Below, in pieces: positions 17,123 through 25,848 of a stretch of DNA of 64,000 nucleotides. A program made the translations under genes and the position numbers. Position 1 is the stretch's first letter. Every line of letters begins with the position of its first letter. Under the pieces are notes generated by a model. That model did not search any database, was not told the origin of the DNA, and was given only the letters and a program-made list of their open reading frames with translations. The DNA comes from CADCTM01 sp049671305 (lineage in GTDB: Bacteria > Cyanobacteriota > Cyanobacteriia > Cyanobacteriales > Coleofasciculaceae): contig JBATUR010000105.1 in assembly GCA_049671305.1 (NCBI GenBank), positions 1-64,000 on the forward strand, given 5' to 3'.

Positions 17123-17198
17123 AACCTCTATGTTCTAAACTCGTAGGACACTAAACAACAATTTAGGCAAGCTGATTGAGCATCAACTCCATCAAAGA

Positions 17199-17222
17199 CA
17201 GTTCAACAAGCTCACTGTAAAT
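17199..17222. repeat. 24-bp direct repeat, copy 1
   Basis: CAGTTCAACAAGCTCACTGT followed by AAAT. The copy at 17301-17324 matches except for one A/G change. The pair lies between the small Cys protein and the YkvA gene. Confidence 0.75.
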
Positions 17223-17300
17223 TGTAATACTTTTTTGGGTGAATGCTGGCGATAATATCGGTCAAAAATTTCCTACTCAAGTGTTCTCGATTAGGCATAA

Positions 17301-17324
17301 CAGTTCGACAAGCTCACTGTAAAT
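17301..17324. repeat. 24-bp direct repeat, copy 2
   Basis: CAGTTCGACAAGCTCACTGT followed by AAAT; 23 of 24 bases match the copy at 17199-17222. Each unit has short inverted ends (CAGT...ACTG), so it is probably a small dispersed repeat. Confidence 0.75.
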
Positions 17325-17370
17325 GGCACTTAAGCAGGAATTTTAAGCAATATTTTCTAGTTGACCAGCC

Positions 17371-17676
17371 TTACGGAACTGAGACAGAATCGACATCTAC
17401 TGTTTTTTCAGGAGTATCAGTCGTGGTGTTGGCAGCAACTGTTTCACCTTGGCGAGATTTGACGCCATCAATTAGCAATTGAGAAACTTCTGAGACTAAT
17501 AAAGTAAGAAGTACCACATCATCTATTTGTCCAATCACGGGCAGAAAATCTGGAGCAATATCAAACGGACTAATTAAATAAAGAGCTGTTCCCAAAACGA
17601 TCCACCAACGGTACTTTGGATTACGGATTGTGTTGCGATACCAGGTATAAAGCCCTTGAATTGAGAAATTGTTCAT
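17371..17676 (-). CDS. YkvA-family (DUF1232) small membrane protein
   Basis: A 101-residue protein with the DUF1232 signature: WYRNTIRNPKYRWWIVLGTA, then LYLISPFDIAPDFLPVIGQI and DDVVLLTLLVSEVSQLLI. The two hydrophobic segments surrounding SPFDIAPDFLPVIG define the family. The C-terminal tail is Thr/Val-rich and probably disordered. The family is membrane-associated, with a poorly known role. An AAGGAG site sits just upstream of the ATG. Confidence 0.88.
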   Translation of the reverse strand: MNNFSIQGLYTWYRNTIRNPKYRWWIVLGTALYLISPFDIAPDFLPVIGQIDDVVLLTLLVSEVSQLLIDGVKSRQGETVAANTTTDTPEKTVDVDSVSVP

Positions 17677-18135
17677 CTTATGTCTCCTTTAGTTATTATT
17701 AATAATGCCAGATTATCTCAGCAATTTCCGGTGTGGATATCCCTCCTATTTAAGAAGAGTATTGACACCTGCCGTTTTTGAGAAATCACTAAGATTTTGG
17801 CTTGGTGTACAGTCAACGCCAGGATTTGCCAGTTGAGCCTAAAAGTTAGTAGGCATTGGCGCGATTGCCAACATCCTGATCATAAAGGTTAAATTTCGTG
17901 GCAAAATCTGTCCAATGGGCGAAACAAGTAGTAACAAGACAAACCCAATCCTTTTTACATAACTCGATCATCTCAAACTATTGCTGCAAGATGGTTTGAC
18001 AACCAAGAGGCAAAAATCCTACAGAGAAAATAAGCATCATTTGTTTGTAAGTCACTCGATATCCCTAAAATTGGAATGGCTTGCACTATTTAAAGAGAAA
18101 TTGTGCTACGCAATCAAGGGAGGTAAGAGCAAACC
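17677..18135. other. Intergenic region, divergent promoters
   Basis: About 460 bases between the YkvA gene (minus) and the ExbB-like gene (plus). I saw open frames near 17981-18223, but they overlap the ExbB gene in another frame and look non-coding. No RNA gene or clear hairpin was seen. Confidence 0.5.
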
Positions 18136-18855
18136 GTGGATATTCGAGACATCATTCAAAAAGGCGGACCTGCGATGTGGCCCTTGTTGGTCTTATCGAT
18201 CCTCGCTGGGGGCACAATCTTAGAGCGAATTTGGTTCTGGGTAAGCATTCTCCTCAAGGAAAAAGCTGTGGTTAGGCGGGTGCTAGATGCGGCAGCGAAT
18301 AACTGGCAAAGGGCAAGAGAAATTGCGCTTTCAGCTCAACGGCAGCCCATAGGGCGCTATTTGTCCGCGCCGTTACGTTTGACTAATCCAGATCCGGAGG
18401 TGTTTCGCTTGGCGCTAGAGGGTGCTGCTGATGATGAGTTAGCATTAATGCGGCGGGGCGATAAGCTTCTGGAAGCTGTAATTGCTCTGGCGCCCTTGTT
18501 GGGGTTGTTGGGTACGGTTTTGGGTTTGATTAATTCTTTACAAGATATTAACCCAGGCGATTTGGGTACTAAATCAACGGCTGGGGTAACGCTGGGAATC
18601 TCAAACGCGCTGATTAGTACGGCGACTGGCATGATTATCGCTATTATCAGTTTGGCTTTTTATCGGATCTTTCAAGGGTTTTGGTATAACCAGGTGCGTA
18701 TTTTCCGCAAAGCTGGCAGTGAGCTGGAGTTGCTGTATCGCCAAGCTTTGTTGCAAGATGAGAATTTTGATAGTCAGATGTTTTTGCAGCCAAGTACGCC
18801 AGAGGTTTCTCAGATTTCTGATGTCCCTGATGTCTCTGAGGTCAAGGAAAATTAA
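18136..18855 (+). CDS. exbB: MotA/TolQ/ExbB proton channel family protein
   Basis: A 239-residue inner-membrane protein starting at GTG 18136 behind a GGAGGTAAG ribosome site. Three hydrophobic segments are visible: near residues 12-35 (PAMWPLLVLSILAGGTIL), about 115-140 (LEAVIALAPLLGLLGTVLGL) and about 155-180 (ALISTATGMIIAIISLAFY). The P-L-L-G-L-L-G-T-V-x-G motif is diagnostic for the TolQ/ExbB family. With ExbD it forms a proton-driven motor that energises outer-membrane TonB-type transport or envelope integrity. The ExbD partner begins 63 bp downstream. No tonB is in view. Confidence 0.92.
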   Translation: MDIRDIIQKGGPAMWPLLVLSILAGGTILERIWFWVSILLKEKAVVRRVLDAAANNWQRAREIALSAQRQPIGRYLSAPLRLTNPDPEVFRLALEGAADDELALMRRGDKLLEAVIALAPLLGLLGTVLGLINSLQDINPGDLGTKSTAGVTLGISNALISTATGMIIAIISLAFYRIFQGFWYNQVRIFRKAGSELELLYRQALLQDENFDSQMFLQPSTPEVSQISDVPDVSEVKEN

Positions 18856-18918
18856 AATCACTTTTTGTAATTTGAGGCGACTTGCTCGATATTTGGGCAG
18901 TAAAGGCTTGAGTAATTT

Positions 18919-19725
18919 ATGAAGACTAACGAAAAAACGATTATGAAGCCGTCGGCGCTTCCTGCTTCACTAACAACTCGTCCTTTGAGGTTACGGGTAG
19001 ATACTCAGTCTGAAGATGTACGGGTGGAGCTAATTCCTCTGATTGATGTCATTTTTTGTATTTTGACATTCTTTATCCTGGCGGCGGTGGGCTTTTCTCG
19101 TCAGCAGGCAATTAGTGTTGATATCCCCAAGGCTAGTACTGGCACGGCGCAAGGTAGGGAAATCTTGATGGTGTCGCTTAATGAAGCGGGGCAGGTTTTT
19201 GTTGAGCAGCAACCAATGGCGACGGAGGAACAGTTTCGGCAAAGACTACGCGACTATCGTATTTCCAAGCCGAATGGTTTGATGGCGCTGTATGCTGCGA
19301 CTAATTCAACTTATAGTCAGGTGGTGCAGGTGTTGGATATGCTACGAGCTGAAGGAAGCGATCGCGTGGCTCTAGCTACTCTGCCTGAAGCGGGTTCTAA
19401 TACTCCGCCTGGGGTTCCTGGAGTTCCTGGAGTTCCTGGAGTTCCTGGGGTTCCGCCTGCTCCAGGCACAAATCCCCTTGATCCTTACGGGTTGCAAAAC
19501 CCTGGTCAATTTAACCCAACTCAACCACAAGCACCATTACCTGGATCACTACCTGGGGTGCCGAGAATTGATGGTATACAACCACTGCCGGGACAACCTG
19601 GCTTAAACCCTAGTCCACCAGCAGTGCCGAGTCCTGGTGGGACTGCTCCTAGTCCTAATAATGCTTCTCCTCAGCCGAGGGCGACTCCGGCAGCGCCTGC
19701 TTCGGGAACACCTCCAACTAACTAG
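18919..19725 (+). CDS. exbD: ExbD/TolR-family protein with Gly-Val-Pro/Pro-rich tail
   Basis: A 268-residue protein. Residues about 35-60 hold the single membrane anchor with the conserved proton-path Asp (VELIPLIDVIFCILTFFILA). The periplasmic domain follows (SVDIPKASTGTAQGREILMV...VVQVLDMLRAEGSDRVALAT). From about residue 165 the sequence changes to a Pro/Gly-rich tail of about 100 residues with five exact GVP units, then PG/PS-rich sequence. ExbD proteins are normally about 130-150 residues, so the tail is an addition. It may span the peptidoglycan, as the Pro-rich part of TonB does. That is inference. Confidence 0.9.
   Translation: MKTNEKTIMKPSALPASLTTRPLRLRVDTQSEDVRVELIPLIDVIFCILTFFILAAVGFSRQQAISVDIPKASTGTAQGREILMVSLNEAGQVFVEQQPMATEEQFRQRLRDYRISKPNGLMALYAATNSTYSQVVQVLDMLRAEGSDRVALATLPEAGSNTPPGVPGVPGVPGVPGVPPAPGTNPLDPYGLQNPGQFNPTQPQAPLPGSLPGVPRIDGIQPLPGQPGLNPSPPAVPSPGGTAPSPNNASPQPRATPAAPASGTPPTN
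19411..19455. repeat. Five 9-bp units encoding Gly-Val-Pro
   Basis: Five tandem units of GG(A/G)GTTCC(T/G) encode GVPGVPGVPGVPGVP within the ExbD-like gene. Unit differences are third-position only. Confidence 0.9.
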
Positions 19726-20203
19726 GTGTGTTCTGGCTCAGGTTCTGGTAATTGAGGCTATTTGTAGTTAAGATTTCACCAATTGATGAAGCGGCAACTA
19801 CGATTAGCCGCTTTTTTTATGGGATAGTTTGTTAGTTTTGGGTTTGTAATACATTACGGGTTTTTCGTAATACTGATTGATAAATTGTATTACAATATTA
19901 AGAAAGCCAAAATTTCACCAACTTATTAAGCGGATAAATTTCTTAAAACCTATCCCTAGATAGAAAGTTAAGCAGCTAGTAAACGGCTATTCTGTTTTAA
20001 AGCTCAAACAAAGTTTTCTCATCAATTATGGTGGCTTCTTGATTAATTCAGGCACAGACTTGGATAGTTAATCTTAAAATCTTTTGGTAGTATAAAGCTG
20101 TTAAACTAAATGAAGATTAAGATAATGATGCAAGTTTAACTGAAAAATTAGATTTTATTGGGTAGTCAAAAGCACGACATCAAATAACAAAAAATTAACA
20201 AAA
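19726..20203. other. Intergenic region after exbD
   Basis: Apart from the terminator near its start, these 478 AT-rich bases hold no gene that I can support. The stretch AATACATTACGGG...TTTTTCGTAATAC shows a loose inverted repeat. The region probably contains the promoter of the PAS-GGDEF-EAL gene. Confidence 0.5.
19790..19818 (+). terminator. Rho-independent terminator of exbB-exbD
   Basis: AGCGGC and GCCGCT form a 6-bp GC-rich stem with an 11-nt loop, followed by a run of seven T. It lies 65 bp after the exbD stop. Confidence 0.8.
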
Positions 20204-20206
20204 TTG

Positions 20207-23020
20207 ATGGGTATTACTGACATTAGTAACTCAATAAAACAGAAGGAGACAGCTTTGCAAGTTGAGGAAATTGCCTGCCCCATAGAAGCAATACGCGATC
20301 GCTTAGGGTCACTACGTGAGAAGATAAATCAAATAAAATCTCCACAACAAAGCTTAATTACAACCATCTCTGCCGAGTTATGCGTTGTCTTGGAGGAACT
20401 AGAATTTTTGCAGGACAAGCTAGATAAACCAAGTTGTGGCAACTGCACTACAGTTGAAGAGGTGCTAAAACGAGCTAAACGAGAGTTAGAAGTTCGTGTA
20501 AAAGAGCGTACTACAGAATTAAGGATCACTAATGATCATTTGCTGAGTGAGGTTGTCGAGCGTAAAAGGGCAGAAGTTGACTTAGAGCGATCGCTTAGTT
20601 TGTTGCAGGGAACCCTTGAAGCTACTATTGATGGCATCCTGGTTACTCAAAATGTTGAAACTATCGTTACTTTTAATCAAAAGTTTTTGGAAATGTGGAG
20701 TATTCCAGAAGCAAGCATCAACTCACGAGAGCTAAAAAAGGTTCTACCTTTTATTATAGCACAAATGAAAGATCCTGACACTTTTTTGGCTGCAGCTCAT
20801 CAATTATTTTCCCAAGCAGATGCCAAAGGCGACAATATCTTTGAACTTCAAGATGGTAGGATAATCGAGCGATATTCTCAACCACAATGGCTAGGAGAAA
20901 CTATTGTTGGCAGAGTTTGCAGCTTTCGAGATATCACCGCCCGTCACCGTTCACAATTGGCTTTAAGTAAGAGCGAAGCGACTAATAAAGCGCTCTTAAA
21001 TGCCATTCCTGATTTAATGATTAGAATGTCTAGAGATGGCACTTATCTTAATTTTATTCCGGCAAAAAATGCTCATAAAGTACTACCTTGTACCCAAATG
21101 GAGGGAAAAAATATTCATGAGGTAATGCCTCAAGAAATTGCTCAACAAAGGATGCATTACGTTGAGCAAGCATTGACTACTGGTGAACCACAAAGCTATG
21201 AATTCCCGTTAACTTGGGATGACGCTCATGTGTCTATTGAAGAAGCCAGAATTGTGGTTAGTGGTGATGATCAAGTATTAGTAATGATCCGAGATGTCAC
21301 TGAGCGAAAACAGATGGAGGAAGCGCTACGAGCCAGTGAAGAACGCTATCGGCGTATTATTGAAACAACATCAGAAGGTGTCTGGATTATTGATGCTGAA
21401 AATCAGACAATTTTTGCTAATCAAAGAATGGCTCAAATGCTGGGATATAGTGTAGATGAAATGCTCGGTATGTCTTTGCTATCTTTTGTTAGTGAAGAGT
21501 GGAAATCCTTAGCAGTTGCGGCTACGTCTTATATCCAGCCTGGAGTACCAAGAATTAGAGAGTCTTTTGATTTTCAGCTTCGTTGTAAAGATGGTTCGAT
21601 TTTGTGGACATTAGTTTCGGCAAATCCGATCTTTGATCGGACAGGGCAATATACCGGGGCTTTGGGAATGTTTGCTGATATTACCCAACGTAAAATTGCT
21701 GAGGAAAAGATACATTATCAGGCAATGTATGACCTTTTGACAGATTTGCCTAATCGTACGCTATTTAATGAAGAACTTTCCAGATTAATTGAGGCAGAAA
21801 GTGAGCAAACGCTGGCTGTGTTGTTTTTGGATTTAGACCGCTTCAAGACGATTAATGATACACTTGGTCATGCAGTAGGCGATCGCTTTTTACAAAAAGT
21901 TGCCCAACGTTTAAACCAGTGTTTACATAATGGTATTGTTGCACGTTGGGGAGGCGATGAATTTACGCTCATTTTGCCTCAAGTTAGTAATACTGAAGCT
22001 GCCGCAATAGCACAAATCATTCTCAACGCCCTTAAACCGGCTTTCAAATTGGAAGGTCATCAACTACATATCAGTGCTAGCATTGGCATTGCTCTGTATC
22101 CTTGTGATGGCGAAGATGCAGATACTTTGGTTAGAAATGCTGATGCTGCCTTGTATCGAGCTAAACAAAAAGGTCGCAATAATTACCAGTTTTACACAGC
22201 GGCAATGAATTCTCAAGCGTCGGAATTGTTGCTATTAGAAAATGATTTACATCATGCTCTAAAGAATCAGGAATTTGAGGTTTACTATCAGCCTCAAATT
22301 AATATCAAGACGCAGGAAGTTACGGGTATGGAAGCGCTGGTACGTTGGCAACATCCCCAGTTTGGGCTAATTTCTCCTGGTAAGTTTATTCCTTTGGCTG
22401 AGGAGACGGGGTTAATTATTCCGCTGGATCAATGGGTATTACAAACTGCTTGTGCTCAAAATAAATTATGGCAGGATGCAGGTTTGCCGCCTTTACGGAT
22501 GTCGGTTAATCTCTCGGCGCGACAGTTTCAACAACCGACTTTATTAGATGTTGTTGCTGAAGTTTTGCAGAAAACTGGGCTTGCTGCGGAGTATTTGGAG
22601 TTAGAAATTACTGAAACTATTGCTATGCAAGATGTGGAATTAAGTACACATATTCTTGACAATTTGCATAAGATGGGTGTTCATTTGTCGATGGATGACT
22701 TTGGTACAGGATATTCTTCTTTAGGTTATTTGAAACAGTTTCCTCTCAATACTTTGAAGATTGATAAGTCTTTTATTGATGATGTGACAACTGTGCAGAC
22801 TGCTAGTATTATTAAGGCGATTATGACTTTGGCGAAAGGTTTTGATTTGCGGATAATTGCTGAAGGGGTGGAAACTCAGGCGCAAAAAGATTGTTTGCAA
22901 AGTTTCAATTGTGAAGAAATTCAAGGTTATTTTTTCAGCCCTCCTTTGCCTACTCAGAAAGCGACAAAGTTTCTTTTCAATTCACGGGCACTTTTGAAGA
23001 AGGCGTTGTTGGTTGTTTAG
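20207..23020 (+). CDS. PAS-PAS-PAS-GGDEF-EAL cyclic-di-GMP protein
   Basis: A 937-residue cytosolic signalling protein. I chose the ATG at 20207 over the TTG one codon earlier. An N-terminal coiled coil (KRAKRELEVRVKERTTEL, about 90-125) is followed by three PAS domains (about 130-245, 260-365, 375-495). The diguanylate cyclase domain has an intact GGDEF (RWGGDEFTLIL, near 582) without an obvious RxxD inhibitory site. The phosphodiesterase domain has EALVRWQHP (near 708), NLSARQF, LEITET, DDFGTGYSS and AEGVET. Both catalytic signatures look intact, so it could make and degrade c-di-GMP. The PAS ligands are unknown. Confidence 0.93.
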   Translation: MGITDISNSIKQKETALQVEEIACPIEAIRDRLGSLREKINQIKSPQQSLITTISAELCVVLEELEFLQDKLDKPSCGNCTTVEEVLKRAKRELEVRVKERTTELRITNDHLLSEVVERKRAEVDLERSLSLLQGTLEATIDGILVTQNVETIVTFNQKFLEMWSIPEASINSRELKKVLPFIIAQMKDPDTFLAAAHQLFSQADAKGDNIFELQDGRIIERYSQPQWLGETIVGRVCSFRDITARHRSQLALSKSEATNKALLNAIPDLMIRMSRDGTYLNFIPAKNAHKVLPCTQMEGKNIHEVMPQEIAQQRMHYVEQALTTGEPQSYEFPLTWDDAHVSIEEARIVVSGDDQVLVMIRDVTERKQMEEALRASEERYRRIIETTSEGVWIIDAENQTIFANQRMAQMLGYSVDEMLGMSLLSFVSEEWKSLAVAATSYIQPGVPRIRESFDFQLRCKDGSILWTLVSANPIFDRTGQYTGALGMFADITQRKIAEEKIHYQAMYDLLTDLPNRTLFNEELSRLIEAESEQTLAVLFLDLDRFKTINDTLGHAVGDRFLQKVAQRLNQCLHNGIVARWGGDEFTLILPQVSNTEAAAIAQIILNALKPAFKLEGHQLHISASIGIALYPCDGEDADTLVRNADAALYRAKQKGRNNYQFYTAAMNSQASELLLLENDLHHALKNQEFEVYYQPQINIKTQEVTGMEALVRWQHPQFGLISPGKFIPLAEETGLIIPLDQWVLQTACAQNKLWQDAGLPPLRMSVNLSARQFQQPTLLDVVAEVLQKTGLAAEYLELEITETIAMQDVELSTHILDNLHKMGVHLSMDDFGTGYSSLGYLKQFPLNTLKIDKSFIDDVTTVQTASIIKAIMTLAKGFDLRIIAEGVETQAQKDCLQSFNCEEIQGYFFSPPLPTQKATKFLFNSRALLKKALLVV

Positions 23021-23055
23021 TGTTAGTTAAAAAAGGGTTTTTTATTGCTGATGTA

Positions 23056-23078
23056 GGGGCGTCACGGCGGTGCGCCCC
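23056..23078. repeat. GC-rich palindromic repeat upstream of lipoprotein gene
   Basis: GGGGCG(T)CAC and GTGCGCCCC form a 9-bp stem with one bulged T around a GGC-type loop. It is a common kind of cyanobacterial dispersed palindrome and lies in the leader of the glycosidase-like gene. Confidence 0.7.
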
Positions 23079-23121
23079 CAACCGATTTGCCATAAACACT
23101 TCATACCCTGCAGCAACACCC

Positions 23122-23979
23122 GTGCACACAACTATTAGAAATAGCTTAATTTTAATCGCCTTAAGCCTAATCTCAGCCTGCACAAAACAACCACCAAAGG
23201 CAATCACTCAACCAAAAATTCAATATAAATCCTACACCCTAAAAACCAGCATCATTCATACCTTACAAATTCCCACCGCCAGCTTCACTATTACCCCTGC
23301 CGTCTCACCCAAATTAGACAGCTTAGAAAACTTTGTCCAAAAACACAACGCCCTCGGTGCAATCAACGGCGGCTTTTTTGATCCAAAAAACGGCAAATCA
23401 ACATCCCATATTATTGTACAAGCACAACAAGTCGCTGACCCGCGCCAAAATGATCGCCTAATCAACAACCCCAACTTAACCCCATATTTACCCAAAATCC
23501 TCAACCGCAGTGAGTTTCGCCGTTATCGTTGCGGCAACACGTGGCGTTATGACATCACCCTCCACAACGCACCCACTCCCAGCAACTGCCAGTTTGTTGA
23601 TGCCTTGGGTGGCGGTCCCGGTTTATTACCACTTAACTTAGTAGAAGAGGGTTTTCTTGCCGTCGCCAACGGGCAAACTATCCGCGACGCTTTGGGAAGC
23701 AGTCAAGCTAATGCTAGAAGTGCCGTTGCTATTAAAGACAACAATATTATATTTGTTATGGCTGCCCAAAAGCTAAATCCCAACAGTGGCATATCTTTAC
23801 CAGCCTTGGCAGATTTTCTGAAAACATTAGGCGCCCAAAAAGCCCTAAACTTAGATGGTGGCAGTTCTTCTGCACTATATTATAATGATAAAATAATTTC
23901 TGGCAAAGTGGACGACCAAGGCAATTCCTCCCAACGCCCCATTAAATCAGTCTTACTCATTCAAGCCGAAACACAATAA
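23122..23979 (+). CDS. Phosphodiester glycosidase family lipoprotein (NAGPA/DUF2233-like)
   Basis: Starting at GTG 23122, this 285-residue protein has a clean lipoprotein signal, MHTTIRNSLILIALSLISAC, with the lipid Cys at about 20. An upstream start at 23020 is in frame but reads through a palindromic repeat and is unlikely. The mature domain has the family landmarks: GAINGGFFDPKNGK, VDALGGGPGLLP, ARSAVAIKDNNIIFVMA and the closing NLDGGSSSALYY. Members cleave phosphodiester-linked sugars (as in mammalian uncovering enzyme). The bacterial substrates are largely unknown and probably envelope glycans. Its 3' end overlaps convergent trhO by 19 bp. Confidence 0.87.
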   Translation: MHTTIRNSLILIALSLISACTKQPPKAITQPKIQYKSYTLKTSIIHTLQIPTASFTITPAVSPKLDSLENFVQKHNALGAINGGFFDPKNGKSTSHIIVQAQQVADPRQNDRLINNPNLTPYLPKILNRSEFRRYRCGNTWRYDITLHNAPTPSNCQFVDALGGGPGLLPLNLVEEGFLAVANGQTIRDALGSSQANARSAVAIKDNNIIFVMAAQKLNPNSGISLPALADFLKTLGAQKALNLDGGSSSALYYNDKIISGKVDDQGNSSQRPIKSVLLIQAETQ

Positions 23980-24779
23980 GGACAAGAAATACCTGGCTGA
24001 TACTGAGGCGCACTTTGATCAGCTTCAGAAATTGGATGACCACAGGCTTTACAACTATCATAACTGCCTTGTGCCAATCCTTGAGTTACGGCAATACGCT
24101 CATCAAAAACAAAACACTCACCATGCCATAAACTTTCCGCAGCCGGCACTTCTTCTAAATATTTTAAGATGCCGCCTTGGAGGTGATAAACTTCTTGAAA
24201 GCCTTGACTGAGCAAAAATGATGAGGCTTTTTCACAACGAATGCCGCCTGTACAAAACATTGCTACTTTATGATGAGTACTTGGATCAAGATGGCGACTG
24301 ACATATTCAGGAAAATCGTGGAAAGAAGCAAGTTGAGGATTTTCTGCGTTTTGGAAGCTGCCGATATCTACCTCAAATTGGTTGCGAGTATCGATAAGTA
24401 GTATATCTGGCTCTGACAACAAAGCATTCCAATCTTGGGGATTGACATATCTGCCAACTTGTGCATTCGGGTTGACGCCATCAACGCCAAGGCTGACAAT
24501 TTCTTTTTTCAGCTTGACTTTCAAACGCCCAAAGGGTGGTGTGTCGCTAAAAGATTGTTTGTATTCTAAGTCAGCAAAGCGTGGATCAGCACGAATAAAA
24601 CTAATAATTGACTCAACAGCTTGAGCCGTACCCGCAATTGTGCCATTAATACCTTCTGATGCCAACAGAATTGTACCCAAAATTCCCTGCTCTTGGCACT
24701 GTGCCAGCAAGAAGAGTTGTTTTTCGGCAAAGTCTGGCAGACTGACAAATTTATAAAATGCTGCCACCGTATAGCTCAT
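23961..24779 (-). CDS. trhO: tRNA uridine(34) hydroxylase TrhO (rhodanese-domain, YceA)
   Basis: A 272-residue protein. The N-terminal acylphosphatase-like domain (YTVAAFYKFVSLPDFAEK, then LLASEGINGTIAGT) precedes a rhodanese domain with the catalytic loop MFCTGGIRCEKASSFLL. Both Cys of CTGGIRC are present. The C-terminus has a Zn-type pair of CxxC motifs (CKACG and CPYC). TrhO makes 5-hydroxyuridine at the wobble position of tRNAs using O2. It does not act as a simple sulfurtransferase. The gene is convergent with the glycosidase-like gene. Confidence 0.94.
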   Translation of the reverse strand: MSYTVAAFYKFVSLPDFAEKQLFLLAQCQEQGILGTILLASEGINGTIAGTAQAVESIISFIRADPRFADLEYKQSFSDTPPFGRLKVKLKKEIVSLGVDGVNPNAQVGRYVNPQDWNALLSEPDILLIDTRNQFEVDIGSFQNAENPQLASFHDFPEYVSRHLDPSTHHKVAMFCTGGIRCEKASSFLLSQGFQEVYHLQGGILKYLEEVPAAESLWHGECFVFDERIAVTQGLAQGSYDSCKACGHPISEADQSAPQYQPGISCPYCVSA

Positions 24780-24914
24780 TTTCCTGTTCTCTCACTTGAG
24801 ATTTTTGAAAGTTGCTTGAGGATAGGTTGTCCAAAAATATTTTAGGATTTCCCTAGACAAAGCAAATGTAAACTGTATAATAGCAAAGGTAGAGAAAGTT
24901 TCTACTGGTTTGTC

Positions 24915-24987
24915 GGGGGTTTAGCTCAGTTGGTAGAGCGCCTGCTTTGCAAGCAGGATGTCAGCGGTTCGAGTCCGCTAACCTCCA
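24915..24987 (+). tRNA. tRNA-Ala (anticodon TGC)
   Basis: The 73-nt cloverleaf is complete: acceptor GGGGGTT pairs with AACCTCC and contains the G3-U70 identity pair of alanine tRNA. The D arm is GCTC..GAGC, and the anticodon stem CTGCT/AGCAG encloses TTTGCAA with anticodon TGC. The T arm GCGG/CCGC holds TTCGAGT. The discriminator is A and CCA is not encoded. Confidence 0.97.
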
Positions 24988-25192
24988 TACAAAAATCTAC
25001 CTAAGTAGGTATGGCTAATTAAAGTTAGGTAGTGGTTCACTATTAAGGTGATGCTGACACTGACCAGCTTCGGTGGTTAGCTGATTTGGCTTGTAACATA
25101 AGCTCTAAGGATTTGGTCATTCTGCCTGGAATAACAAACAATGGCATCGACTCAGTAATTAAATTTAATTAGCTTAATTTAGATGTATATCA

Positions 25193-25801
25193 ATGAGGCT
25201 GAAGCTAAAACGTCGAAAATTTGGTCAAATAGTAATTATCAGTGCCATCCTTTCAGCGATCGCTAATTTCACTAAGGGTTTTGCTAACGTGATTTCTAAT
25301 ACTCCTAAAACCATTGCACCAACAACAAATCCTGGCACAATGAATGTGAAACTCAGCGTCAATGGTAGCCAACACACCCTACAAATTGAACCTCGTGTCA
25401 GCTTATTAGATGCTTTGCGGGAATATCTCGGCTTAACAGGTAGCAAAAAAGGCTGTGATCATGGGCAGTGTGGCGCTTGTACCGTGCTAATTGATGGGCG
25501 TCGAGTCAATTCGTGTTTAACTTTGGCAGTGATGCAAGAAGGCACAGAAATCACGACAATTGAAGGTATCGCGAGTGGTGATCAACTTGCTCCCATGCAA
25601 ACGGCTTTTATTAAGCACGATGGCTTTCAATGTGGTTATTGTACACCAGGACAGATTTGTAGTGCGATCGCTTTAGTTAGTGAAGGACACGCTAAAACTG
25701 ATGCTGAGGTGCGAGAATTGATGAGTGGTAACATTTGTCGTTGTGGCGCTTATTCTAACATCGTGGCGGCAATTCAAGAGGTTCAAGCTCAAAAAGTATA
25801 A
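25193..25801 (+). CDS. paoA: Periplasmic aldehyde oxidoreductase, [2Fe-2S] subunit (PaoA/YagT-like)
   Basis: A 202-residue subunit of a molybdenum hydroxylase. The N-terminus has a twin-arginine signal (KRRKFGQIVIISAILSAI), which implies export of the folded complex. The plant-type [2Fe-2S] cluster is bound by CDHGQCGACTVL plus a downstream Cys (NSCLTLAV). The second [2Fe-2S] cluster is bound by QCGYCTPGQICSAI and NICRCGAYSNI. Both clusters pass electrons from the Mo site toward FAD. The gene is first of a tight operon, with the FAD subunit 47 bp downstream. Confidence 0.92.
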   Translation: MRLKLKRRKFGQIVIISAILSAIANFTKGFANVISNTPKTIAPTTNPGTMNVKLSVNGSQHTLQIEPRVSLLDALREYLGLTGSKKGCDHGQCGACTVLIDGRRVNSCLTLAVMQEGTEITTIEGIASGDQLAPMQTAFIKHDGFQCGYCTPGQICSAIALVSEGHAKTDAEVRELMSGNICRCGAYSNIVAAIQEVQAQKV

Positions 25802-25848
25802 GCCTTAACGACGCAACATTAGAGGAACACTACACTAAAGCATAGCTT

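Noticed and set aside
17199..17324. CRISPR-like array
   Set aside because: Only two repeat units, no regular spacers and no cas genes; they are small dispersed repeats.
23020..23121. Upstream start for the glycosidase-like lipoprotein
   Set aside because: The added residues come from a palindromic repeat and would bury the lipoprotein signal peptide.
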